Assembly: GCA_025757745.1 (NCBI GenBank)
Contig: CP107217.1
Location: forward strand, 1,426,001 to 1,490,000
Length of the DNA stretch: 64,000 bases
Direction: 5' to 3'
Origin: Coriobacteriaceae bacterium
GTDB lineage: Bacteria; Actinomycetota; Coriobacteriia; Coriobacteriales; Coriobacteriaceae
Below are positions 9,819-17,834 of this stretch, piece after piece. A program made the translations under genes and the position numbers. The notes beneath the pieces are model-generated. The model was not told the origin of the DNA and ran no database searches. It was given only the letters and a program-made list of their open reading frames with translations. Position 1 is the stretch's first letter. Every line of letters begins with the position of its first letter.

Positions 9819-10355
9819 ATGAGCACCCAGTCTACTGCAAAAGCACTACCCGGAAAAACTGACCGAAGCAGATACCGTCCTGTCCATGGGACTGAACTAC
9901 ACAAGGGGTTCTATTGCGATAACAATAATTATGCGAATCTCAAAGAGATTGACTTCGATGGTCACCTGGCTCAAATTGACGACGATGAGGAACACCTAAC
10001 ATCAGCGGGCTGTCTTCTCGAAGGGTCATGTCAGGCATTTGCCATGCAAGTCGAAGAAATTCTCGGATACGAGGCATTCATCATCAAAGAATGCAACGGA
10101 AAGGGTCACCATGTATTTTGCCAAGCTACCTTGGATGGCAAAATTGCGTTAATTGACGCCCGAGGAGTAACAACAAGTTTCGACGAATTCATGGAGGTGG
10201 CCGGGGAGTTTGTCAAAGGACCTTTTGTCATAAGGCGCATAAATGAAAAAGACATTGCCGGATGGCAAAGTTCGAGCGACAATTCGCACGAAGAGCACCT
10301 CGCACTTGCCGAAGCGGTAATCAAAGCAAACATTGAGTGTTACAAAATTGATTGA
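9819..10355 (+). CDS. Unknown protein with possible Cys-His-Asp papain/transglutaminase-like triad
   Basis: A 178-residue soluble protein I cannot assign. The ATG has GGAG five bases upstream. It contains GSCQAFA with Cys71, then GHHVFC with His97/98, and IDARG with Asp113. That order and spacing (Cys, about 26 residues, His, about 15, Asp) is what transglutaminase-like and other papain-fold cysteine proteases show, with the Cys starting a helix. It has no signal peptide or membrane segment. It stands alone between the hydrolase and the Septu module, on the opposite strand to both. The triad is inferred from pattern only. Confidence 0.6.
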   Translation: MSTQSTAKALPGKTDRSRYRPVHGTELHKGFYCDNNNYANLKEIDFDGHLAQIDDDEEHLTSAGCLLEGSCQAFAMQVEEILGYEAFIIKECNGKGHHVFCQATLDGKIALIDARGVTTSFDEFMEVAGEFVKGPFVIRRINEKDIAGWQSSSDNSHEEHLALAEAVIKANIECYKID

Positions 10356-10751
10356 TTTGCACGCATAATAACCCACGCAATAAAAGCGAGCACATATAGG
10401 CGCTCAAAACCGCTCCACAAGGAGACATGTCTAGGATTGTGGCGGGAATGCTCGGGTACCACCCGAGAGGGCAAGCCTTGCAGCAATTACTTGGAACGGT
10501 CATCCCCGCTTGCGCCCACCGCGATATGGGAAATCATGGTCATAATCCATCCTTTCGTTGGCTGCTCAAGTAGAAGTGCCAATACTGATAAGGTTGGTTC
10601 AACCATTCCAAGCAATGCGCTTACAAGCTTGATTAATTATAATCAGAAATCGATTAACGGACTTCTCTCCAGGAACCAATTATTTACTTACTATTATTAA
10701 TTTCAATATCGTCAAGAGATTCGTGAGCAGCAACGGCTAAACCCCGAAAGG
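10356..10751. other. Intergenic stretch, no convincing gene
   Basis: About 400 bases of mixed composition between the cysteine-triad protein and ptuB. A 48-codon frame at 10427-10573 (plus) has AAGGAG only two bases before its ATG and no recognisable product; an overlapping 87-codon frame has no ribosome site. I see no terminator with a clear T-run, although ptuB ends at 10752. Confidence 0.5.
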
Positions 10752-11441
10752 CTAATCTGAGTCAAATTTAGAGACAAGCTTTCTAGCCACGAAAAGCTTG
10801 GCTCCCAAATACTCGTCCTTCATATCCGTTTGGCTTTCAAATTTCTTAAGGATTTTCAGACAAATCATCTTCTTAGCGCTGCGATTGTCCTCAATCCGCC
10901 TACGCTTGATTGTGCTGGCCACAACCTTTTCAATTGTCCTCATGGACTCAAAGCGATCAGCACAAAGGTTGGTGTGGGAATTATTGAGACCAAGCGTTAT
11001 CTGAATATCGTGCTGAACGGATTCATCTTTAGCATCAATACGCCCGTCGCGGTGGTAATAAATAGTTTCAAGTGTATGGCGCCTGGTCGGATCAACCGTC
11101 ATTGATGCATTGCCACGTTGCTTGTCGCACGTCTTCCCACCCCTGCCGTCGCAGACAGCGACCATATTACGATATGAAAGGCTCAGCTCTCCATCTGCCG
11201 CAGAATCAGTAGGGTGCTGAGGGATTAGATGCTCGATCGTAGCCGGATGCCCATCCGTACCGATCCTGCACATACAGTAGGCGCAAAGATGCCCCTGTTC
11301 GGCAAGCAACGCCTCAAGAAGCTTGCGCTTTGACTCCCCTCGAAGTGATTCGTAACAAAAAGTTGCATCCGGAGTATTGCGGATGATCCTCTTCGCCTCA
11401 GCAAGTGCCGCAGGCTCGCATCCCTTTACGATTGGAATCAC
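10752..11441 (-). CDS. ptuB: Septu-type HNH endonuclease PtuB
   Basis: A 229-residue HNH nuclease of the TIGR02646/PtuB type. The zinc-supported nuclease fold shows CAYC (Cys53, Cys56), IEH (His71) in a TIEHLIPQ context, YRNM with Asn92, Cys97 and the TCDKQRGN segment (Cys105, Asn111). In Septu systems the ATPase PtuA assembles with PtuB, which cuts nucleic acid on phage infection. The GTG start overlaps the TGA of ptuA by four bases (GTGA) and has GAGGAG eight bases upstream, so the two are translationally coupled. The lysine/arginine-rich C-terminal third may contact DNA. Family call is from motifs and pairing. Confidence 0.82.
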   Translation of the reverse strand: MIPIVKGCEPAALAEAKRIIRNTPDATFCYESLRGESKRKLLEALLAEQGHLCAYCMCRIGTDGHPATIEHLIPQHPTDSAADGELSLSYRNMVAVCDGRGGKTCDKQRGNASMTVDPTRRHTLETIYYHRDGRIDAKDESVQHDIQITLGLNNSHTNLCADRFESMRTIEKVVASTIKRRRIEDNRSAKKMICLKILKKFESQTDMKDEYLGAKLFVARKLVSKFDSD

Positions 11442-12733
11442 GACAGCAGCTCCTCAAGTTCAAGGGTTGTCCTTGCTGCAACCACATCCGGGTCGTCCGC
11501 CCCAACGAATGCCTCAAGTTTCTCGAGCTCTACCCTAGCGTCGGCGTGGCGCCCCTCGTCTACGGCACGGTTAAATGCATCGAACAACTGGACCGCTTCC
11601 TCGGGACGCGAGGAAGCATCTAAAACAGTGTTGAGAATGTCTCCCGCATCACGTCCGCGTGTCTCCGTCGCAGGAACCGACACGGCCTCGCCGTCAAGGA
11701 CGCGAATGTTGCCGCGAGGCACTGATGCCACAACGACCGGTGAATGCGTGGTCACGATAAACTGCACGTTGGGGAAGATGCGAACGAGGTCCTCCAGAAT
11801 TCGTGCCTGCCAACGAGGGTGCAAATGAAGATCGATCTCGTCAATCATTACCACGCCCGGCGTCTCGAGCACACGATCTCCTAGTGCGGGATTCAGCATC
11901 GCCATGCGATATGCGATGTCCGCAAATAGGCTCAACGTGCCACGATATCCGTCGCTCATTGAATGAATCCTATCGCGATGGTAACTACCATCGGCAGTGC
12001 TATATGTAAACACCAGCTGGCCGAGTTCGGCATCAAAATCGACCATCGCATCCACGGTAGAAGCAGCGGCATCAAAACATGAGGCCAGTGCCTTTTTAAC
12101 CGCAGAGAACAGTGCGCTGTCACGCCTATTCTGCCACTCCCAAATGGATTGAGATTTAAACCATGCATTCATACGTGCATCGTTCGAAGATGCCTGTAGG
12201 GCACCTTCGTACCCACGCGTCCTGTTGGGCAACGATTGGTCTTTAGGTTCAGTCCGCATCCACAATCGATCGGTCCTATAACGAGCAAGAATGGGAAGGA
12301 CAACCGTCTCGCCACTGCGGACAAGTTTTTGCAGCCGAGCGCCGGCATCCACCACAGCCGCAGCATCTGCAATAGTAGTGCGGCCCTTGGCAGTATTAAG
12401 CGAACGCGACCAGTGCACGTTCTTGCCAAGAACAATTCCGTCAGCACCTATCGTCACCGGGTACCGCGACTGAACGTCAAACATGTCTCCTTGCTTAATA
12501 ACGGCACCGCGGGCATCGTCAGGCGTAATGCCAGGTGCTTTCGCATTCTCAATCTTTTGGAATAAAGTGCCCAGAGCAATGCTTGCGGCATCAATAAGAG
12601 TACTTTTTCCCACACCGTTATCGCCAACCAAAACCGTTAGTTGACGCTCAAAACTAACTGAGATGGATTCAAACTTGCGAAAGTTGCAAACTTCGAGCTT
12701 GTTAATCAAGTAGCTATTATTAGCAAACCCCAC
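11438..12733 (-). CDS. ptuA: Septu-type AAA/ABC ATPase PtuA
   Basis: About 431 residues. It has an SMC/ABC-like ATPase head: Walker A GDNGVGKS near residue 40, an SDGYRGTLS signature in the middle, Walker B VVMIDEIDLHLHP and the switch histidine in VTTHSPVV. The order is that of the OLD/RecF-like ATPases used in defence modules. It is coupled to ptuB by a four-base overlap, which together define a two-gene Septu system. I prefer the GTG at 12733 because GAGGAG lies six bases before it; an ATG at 12754 adds seven residues but has no ribosome site. No reverse transcriptase is nearby, so this is not a retron-Septu hybrid. Confidence 0.82.
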   Translation of the reverse strand: MGFANNSYLINKLEVCNFRKFESISVSFERQLTVLVGDNGVGKSTLIDAASIALGTLFQKIENAKAPGITPDDARGAVIKQGDMFDVQSRYPVTIGADGIVLGKNVHWSRSLNTAKGRTTIADAAAVVDAGARLQKLVRSGETVVLPILARYRTDRLWMRTEPKDQSLPNRTRGYEGALQASSNDARMNAWFKSQSIWEWQNRRDSALFSAVKKALASCFDAAASTVDAMVDFDAELGQLVFTYSTADGSYHRDRIHSMSDGYRGTLSLFADIAYRMAMLNPALGDRVLETPGVVMIDEIDLHLHPRWQARILEDLVRIFPNVQFIVTTHSPVVVASVPRGNIRVLDGEAVSVPATETRGRDAGDILNTVLDASSRPEEAVQLFDAFNRAVDEGRHADARVELEKLEAFVGADDPDVVAARTTLELEELLS

Positions 12734-12986
12734 AACAGTCTCCTCAAATTGCATATCAACAGGAAAATCGATACGTTTATTACCTTATAAAGAATTCTAT
12801 TCCGATGCAATCAAATCAAGTTGGACGAATATCCCGCTAAGACGTAACGCAGCCGTTAGAGCTCTTTCAAGAAATCATCATGCATTGATTAGCAACCCTT
12901 ACCGTTGCCTTCACCCAAATGCAACTAAAACCGTTGCAAACGCAATTAGGTATAATTCTTCCAAATCGCCTAGAGAAAGTGTTTGA

Positions 12987-14087
12987 ATGCTGACCGTAAT
13001 CGTGCCTACTTACAATGCCGAGCCGTATCTTTCTCAGGCTATAGGCAGCCTATTAAACGAAAACAAAATCAACCTGGAGATCCTCGCCATCAACGACGGA
13101 TCCACCGACAACTCGCTCGCCGTTATGCAAGATTTCGCTGCGCGCGACTCACGCGTTCGAGTGATCGATAAGGCAAACCAGGGTTACGGCGCAACCTGCA
13201 ATCTGGGCATTCGCGAGGCAAAGGGCGACTGGATTGCCATCCTCGAGCCCGATGACTGGATCGAGCCCGGAATGTACTCCGACATGCTTGCCTTTGCCAA
13301 GCGCGAATTTGGCGATCCGAACAAGCTCGATATTATTGAGACCCCGTATTGGATCATTCGCAACCCCGATACCCCCCAAGAGGTCAAACTTCACTGCGCA
13401 TATCGCGGTCGCATTAAACCGCCTCGGCAACCGTTCACCATTCACGACGCTCCACACCTGCTGGCCCATCATCCGTCCATTTGGTCGGCAATCTATCGTC
13501 GCGACTTCCTGTTGCAAAACAATATCTGGTTTAAGGAAATCCCCGGTGCGGGCTGGGCCGATAATCCATTCCTTGTCGAAACGCTCTGCCAGGCAAAGGC
13601 GATCGCTTACTGGCCCAAGCCGTATTACTGCTACCGCGAGGAAACACCCGAAAAGGCAGCCACTCTGGCCAAGCGCGACCCCTTGATGCCGTTTAATCGC
13701 TGGAACGACATGGTCGATATTCTTGAGCGGCTCAACGTCACCGACCCCGCCGTTTGGACACCGCAAATCACACGCGGCTTCACCTATATGGGCATCATGA
13801 TCGAGCACACCGGAATTGAGGGGCACCCCGAAATCGAGCGGGCGATCCACAGGATGTTCGAACGCATGCCGCAAGAGCTGGTATTTGCCAATCCTCGCGT
13901 TACTCCCGCGGCCAAAAAGCTCTATGCCGAGTATATGGGCATCGCCGACCCTAAAATCAGCTACTGCGCATACGCCAAGGACCTCGTGGGCGAGGGCTTG
14001 TATAACGTATGGAACAAGGGCCCCAAGCAGACTCTAAAAATGATCACATCGCACTTTGGTTCATACAACGCGCGCGCTGGAAAATAG
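12987..14087 (+). CDS. Family 2 glycosyltransferase
   Basis: A 366-residue GT2 enzyme with VIVPTYNAEPYL at residues 4-15, the NDGSTDNS motif near residue 36 and EPDDWIEPGM as DxD region near residue 90. The weak AGAGAAAG ribosome site lies just before the ATG. The C-terminal half contains a GAGWADNPFL segment shared with glycosyltransferases that modify teichoic-acid-like or surface polymers, but the sugar is unknown. The acyltransferase gene follows four bases after its stop, so the two are in one operon. Confidence 0.84.
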   Translation: MLTVIVPTYNAEPYLSQAIGSLLNENKINLEILAINDGSTDNSLAVMQDFAARDSRVRVIDKANQGYGATCNLGIREAKGDWIAILEPDDWIEPGMYSDMLAFAKREFGDPNKLDIIETPYWIIRNPDTPQEVKLHCAYRGRIKPPRQPFTIHDAPHLLAHHPSIWSAIYRRDFLLQNNIWFKEIPGAGWADNPFLVETLCQAKAIAYWPKPYYCYREETPEKAATLAKRDPLMPFNRWNDMVDILERLNVTDPAVWTPQITRGFTYMGIMIEHTGIEGHPEIERAIHRMFERMPQELVFANPRVTPAAKKLYAEYMGIADPKISYCAYAKDLVGEGLYNVWNKGPKQTLKMITSHFGSYNARAGK

Positions 14088-14091
14088 TCTG

Positions 14092-15237
14092 ATGGGCAGA
14101 AAGGCAAGCAGAAATACCTCCATCGAAGCGCTGCGCTTATTCGCGGTCGCCGGGATTGCCATATTCCACACGTTTCAGTGGACCTTCCAGGCGACCTGCG
14201 TCGGCTTGCCGGATTACGCGACTCTCGCCCTCTTCCCTTACTCCGGCGCGCTCGGCTTTATCAACCTGCTGGGCTGTTGGGCCAACGAGGTCTTCTTTAT
14301 GATCTCGGGCTACTTCCTTATCCCTTCGGCGGTTCGTTCCCTCCAAAACGGTTCATCCGCGCTGGACCTCGCTAGTAAATCGTTTACGCGGTTAAAGAAG
14401 ATCGTCTTGCCCACGCTCTTTTATTGCGCCACCTGCCTTTTTGTTTCGATGTACGTGTATCCCCTACCAGAAATCTCGCTGCATGAGATTGGCTGGCTCA
14501 CGTTGGGCATCGAGTTTATCTGGGTCTACGCGGCATCAGTATTGCTCGTCCCAGTGATTGCGTTGATGCGGCAGCGAATCGGCAGCAAAAGAGCCCCGTT
14601 TGTCGTAGCACTTCTTGTGCTCGCAACATTTGGAATCAACTGCTACATCGCGGCGACGGCAAACGAAGCGGCCGGTATCATTTTGTGGCGCAAACTCATG
14701 AGCGCCGTTACCTACCTGGTCGCGTTTATTGCAGCTGGAGAAATGCGCTTTGTCCTCGAATGCCACGGCAACGCATCCGGCGCTCAAAAATCCAAGATCG
14801 TACTCATCGGACTCGTTGCCGCCACCATCGCGCTCGAGCTTCTGCTATCGGCAAACAGCCAGTACAACACGCTCTGGAAGCTCTCCTACAAGTCCACTTC
14901 CGTCATATCCTTTATCTTGGCCGCCGCATCCGTTGCCGCCGCAGCACTCCATCAGCCGCGCCACAAAGTCACTGCTGCAGACGAGACAATCATATCTCTC
15001 GCCGCAGGAACGCTCGCTTTCTACGCCGTGCAGTCGTTTACCTGCAACGTCTGGCGACCCATCTTCGACAATGCAATCTACACCATGGCAACAGGCATCC
15101 AAACGGGAACGCCCCGTCCAGCCGCCGCCATTTTGCTCGGAATCCTTATGAGCCTTTGCCTCGCGCTTTCCCTGCTCCTCGTGGACATCGTGCGCAGGGC
15201 CGTAGTCGAGGCCATCAAGGCCCGTATGAACGGCTAA
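14092..15237 (+). CDS. Acyltransferase family 3 membrane protein
   Basis: A membrane protein of about 381 residues with roughly ten hydrophobic segments, of the Acyl_transf_3 family that moves acetyl or other acyl groups onto surface sugars. The N-terminus has SIEALRLFAVAGIAIFHTFQ, where the His is the family's conserved residue, and FFMISGYFL follows after the second helix. I place the start at the ATG at 14092, four bases after the upstream stop; an in-frame TTG at 14056 would overlap the glycosyltransferase. It ends by overlapping four bases with the convergent membrane protein gene. Confidence 0.84.
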   Translation: MGRKASRNTSIEALRLFAVAGIAIFHTFQWTFQATCVGLPDYATLALFPYSGALGFINLLGCWANEVFFMISGYFLIPSAVRSLQNGSSALDLASKSFTRLKKIVLPTLFYCATCLFVSMYVYPLPEISLHEIGWLTLGIEFIWVYAASVLLVPVIALMRQRIGSKRAPFVVALLVLATFGINCYIAATANEAAGIILWRKLMSAVTYLVAFIAAGEMRFVLECHGNASGAQKSKIVLIGLVAATIALELLLSANSQYNTLWKLSYKSTSVISFILAAASVAAAALHQPRHKVTAADETIISLAAGTLAFYAVQSFTCNVWRPIFDNAIYTMATGIQTGTPRPAAAILLGILMSLCLALSLLLVDIVRRAVVEAIKARMNG

Positions 15238-16604
15238 GCGACCTTCTGACTCCTCAGACCACGAAGCGCGCTTACACCCGAAACAAATAAAATCGCAAAG
15301 ACAATCGCCCAATTCTTGCAGCCAAATACCGGAATATGAACGATCGCATGGTCATGCATAACAACGAAATAACCCAGAACAACAACCAAGGGCAGCGCCA
15401 TGAGCAGCGACTGGATCAACACCTTTCGACGACGACCGCCTTGTGCGCCGCCCCGTATCGAGCAAACGAGCACGGCAATCCAAATCGCCAATACGGCAGC
15501 AAGCGAAACAAGGCAAACGACGTTCGAGATCATCGCATAACCGGCAGTTGAGCAAATGGCGAACAGCTGCGGGCTCATGCAATAAAACTCCTTCAAAATC
15601 TGAGGCCAGTCAGCCTGGGGCAACAGTGACGAAGTCCCATGCGCAGACCAAAGGCCCATCTCGCCCAGAACGTTCGAAAAGACCTCGTCCCAGCCCAGCA
15701 CAAATACCGCGACAACCCATTTCATCGCCCAGGTAAACACAAACGAAAGCCCAAACCCAAAGAGCGCCTGCAGCATCGTGACGACGCAACGCTTGGGGCG
15801 CTCACCCTTGGGGAGCGCAATGAAGGCGAAAAAGCAATGCAGGGCGACAACTGCGGCAGGAATCGTTAAAAAGTCAAGAAACGAAAACACGGCGCCCGTC
15901 GCTATCGACCAAAGGACAAGGCGGCTTGTGAAAACCCGTGCGTTCGGGGCCGAGCCCAAACGAAGGCTCATGCAAGACATCATGATGAGCGCCACAAAGA
16001 ACGAGATGCACAGCAGCAGATCACCGATAAAATTGAAAAACAGATTGGTCGAGAACAGCAGGATTGCAAGGAAACCCAACGTCACTGGCTTTGAAAACCG
16101 CTTCCGCAAGGCAACGTAAGCGCAAGCGGAGCCGACAATCGCCAGAGCGGCCGCAGGCACCACGACAACGTCGATACCGCCAATAAACAGGCAGGCATTC
16201 GTAAGTAGCTGCCATCCATGCCAATACCGGTAGTACTGCTGATGCGTAATCCCACCGGCTTTCGTAACGTCATCAATCTCGGCAACAGTCATCGTCTTAA
16301 ACGGAGAACCTTGGTCCTTTTGCTGTGCGACTTCAATGATAAAGCGATTGTTATCAAAGCAAACAGGACCAGCTGCAACACGGTGGTCGTAGACATACAT
16401 GTCAGACAACAGGGCAGAGGACTCCGAACCCTGCACATGCGACTCGATGACGGGCCTCGGCAGACAATTTGCCGCGGTATTGCTCAGGACAAATGCGGCC
16501 TGAAGAACCAAAAACAGCAACATGACCTTGACGGGAAGGCTATCGGCAAAGGAAGCTAAACGAGTTTTATTCACAGGGCATCCAAACACAAAGATCGCGT
16601 CCAC
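15234..16604 (-). CDS. Polytopic membrane protein of unknown function
   Basis: A 456-residue protein with about ten membrane segments. After the first helix comes an extracytoplasmic loop of some 100 residues with several polar and acidic stretches, an architecture like that of GT-C lipid-linked sugar transferases, but I see no decisive motif. The GTG at 16604 has AGGAG nine bases upstream; a second GTG at 16574 is also possible. It stands in the polysaccharide locus, convergent with the acyltransferase and divergent from the next glycosyltransferase. Confidence 0.65.
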   Translation of the reverse strand: MDAIFVFGCPVNKTRLASFADSLPVKVMLLFLVLQAAFVLSNTAANCLPRPVIESHVQGSESSALLSDMYVYDHRVAAGPVCFDNNRFIIEVAQQKDQGSPFKTMTVAEIDDVTKAGGITHQQYYRYWHGWQLLTNACLFIGGIDVVVVPAAALAIVGSACAYVALRKRFSKPVTLGFLAILLFSTNLFFNFIGDLLLCISFFVALIMMSCMSLRLGSAPNARVFTSRLVLWSIATGAVFSFLDFLTIPAAVVALHCFFAFIALPKGERPKRCVVTMLQALFGFGLSFVFTWAMKWVVAVFVLGWDEVFSNVLGEMGLWSAHGTSSLLPQADWPQILKEFYCMSPQLFAICSTAGYAMISNVVCLVSLAAVLAIWIAVLVCSIRGGAQGGRRRKVLIQSLLMALPLVVVLGYFVVMHDHAIVHIPVFGCKNWAIVFAILFVSGVSALRGLRSQKVA

Positions 16605-16805
16605 AGGAATCGGCTCCTATGTAATACCACAATGCGCGGTTGCAATCTCGCCACACGTCAACCAGGCTTGTAGCAAACGTTCTTGGTGATTAGCGGAACA
16701 TTACTCGCGAGCGCCCGCCTACGCTTACAATAGTCGTGTCCCATGGGACACGTTGTTTATTCCGCAGGGCCGATATACTGCCCACGCGAAAGGATATTCT
16801 CGTTC

Positions 16806-17825
16806 ATGACTTCCACCCTTCCCGCTCCCATCGATAAGCTCGCCATCGTTGTCGTTACGTACAAGCGCCAGGAGCTCTTGGCCAACCTGTTCGAATCTAT
16901 GACCGAGCTCACGGCCGCGCCCTGGCGCATCGTGATTGTCGACAATGAGAATTCGCGCGAGACCGAAGCCATGTGCGTCGCATTCAACGAGCGCCTCGCC
17001 AAGCTGTGGGGCATCGACACCGACCAGCCCGACGCAAAGGGTGGCACCGACCGCGTCATCTACGCCCCGCAGCTCGAAAACGGCGGCGGTGCGGGCGGCT
17101 TTTCCGCCGGCACCAAATGCGCCTATGACCTAGGCGCACAGTGGTTCTGGGTGATGGACGACGACGTGCTCGTCATCCCCGAGGGCATTGAGCGCCTGGC
17201 CAAGTGGACCGACCGCTACGACGTTATCCAGGGTTCGCGCCTGGACTTCGACGGCGGTGCCTTCTTTTGGCAGTACCAGCTCATCCTTTCGCTTGGTATC
17301 CCCAACCCCATCGCTAAGTGGGACCTGGGCCCCGAGGGCTACCGCGCCATGAACCAGCTGTGCTTTGAAGGCGGCCTGTTCTCGCGCCGCGTAGTCGACA
17401 AGATCGGCCTGCCCGATGCACGCTTTTTCATCTACGGCGACGATGCCTGCTACGGCTATGTTGCGAGCCAGCACTTCCCCGCCGCCGTGGTTGCCGACGT
17501 GGTGCTCAGGCGCGCCCGCGCCGTCTCTAACTGGGACATCGCCGGCAAACGCCAGCTCAACTCCACGAGCGACACCAACCGCTACTACATCATGCGCAAT
17601 CGCGGCTTTTTGGCCCGCTACATGCAGATCTACGGTGACTACCACCCCATCCTGTTCCGTCTGGGCAATGCCGCGACCTTCTGCAAGGAGTTCATTCGTC
17701 TGGCAGCGGTCGATAAGTGCTTTAAGACCGGCATCCCGGCGCTGCGCCGTGGCATGAAAGATGCTCGCAAGATTATCAAGGATCCCGACTGGGAGCCCAT
17801 GCCGCCCATGAAGGACGCAGAGTAG
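16806..17825 (+). CDS. Family 2 glycosyltransferase, galactofuranosyltransferase (GlfT)-like
   Basis: About 339 residues. It has the AIVVVTYKRQELL strand near the N-terminus, NGGGAGGFSAG before the metal site and WVMDDDVLV as an extended acidic motif; NGGGAGGF plus a DDD metal site is characteristic of galactofuranosyltransferases such as GlfT2. Later segments FIYGDDACYG and the arginine-rich ISN region fit the catalytic domain. I choose the ATG at 16806 with AAGGA about eleven bases upstream; an ATG at 16743 would add 21 unlikely residues. It is the last clear polysaccharide gene. The acceptor is unknown. Confidence 0.8.
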   Translation: MTSTLPAPIDKLAIVVVTYKRQELLANLFESMTELTAAPWRIVIVDNENSRETEAMCVAFNERLAKLWGIDTDQPDAKGGTDRVIYAPQLENGGGAGGFSAGTKCAYDLGAQWFWVMDDDVLVIPEGIERLAKWTDRYDVIQGSRLDFDGGAFFWQYQLILSLGIPNPIAKWDLGPEGYRAMNQLCFEGGLFSRRVVDKIGLPDARFFIYGDDACYGYVASQHFPAAVVADVVLRRARAVSNWDIAGKRQLNSTSDTNRYYIMRNRGFLARYMQIYGDYHPILFRLGNAATFCKEFIRLAAVDKCFKTGIPALRRGMKDARKIIKDPDWEPMPPMKDAE

Positions 17826-17834
17826 CTGACACCC

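Noticed and set aside
10437..10700. Possible 87-codon gene before ptuB
   Set aside because: No ribosome site, no family, AT-rich end; at best a remnant.
10356..12986. Retron partner for the Septu genes
   Set aside because: No reverse transcriptase or retron RNA pattern on either side.
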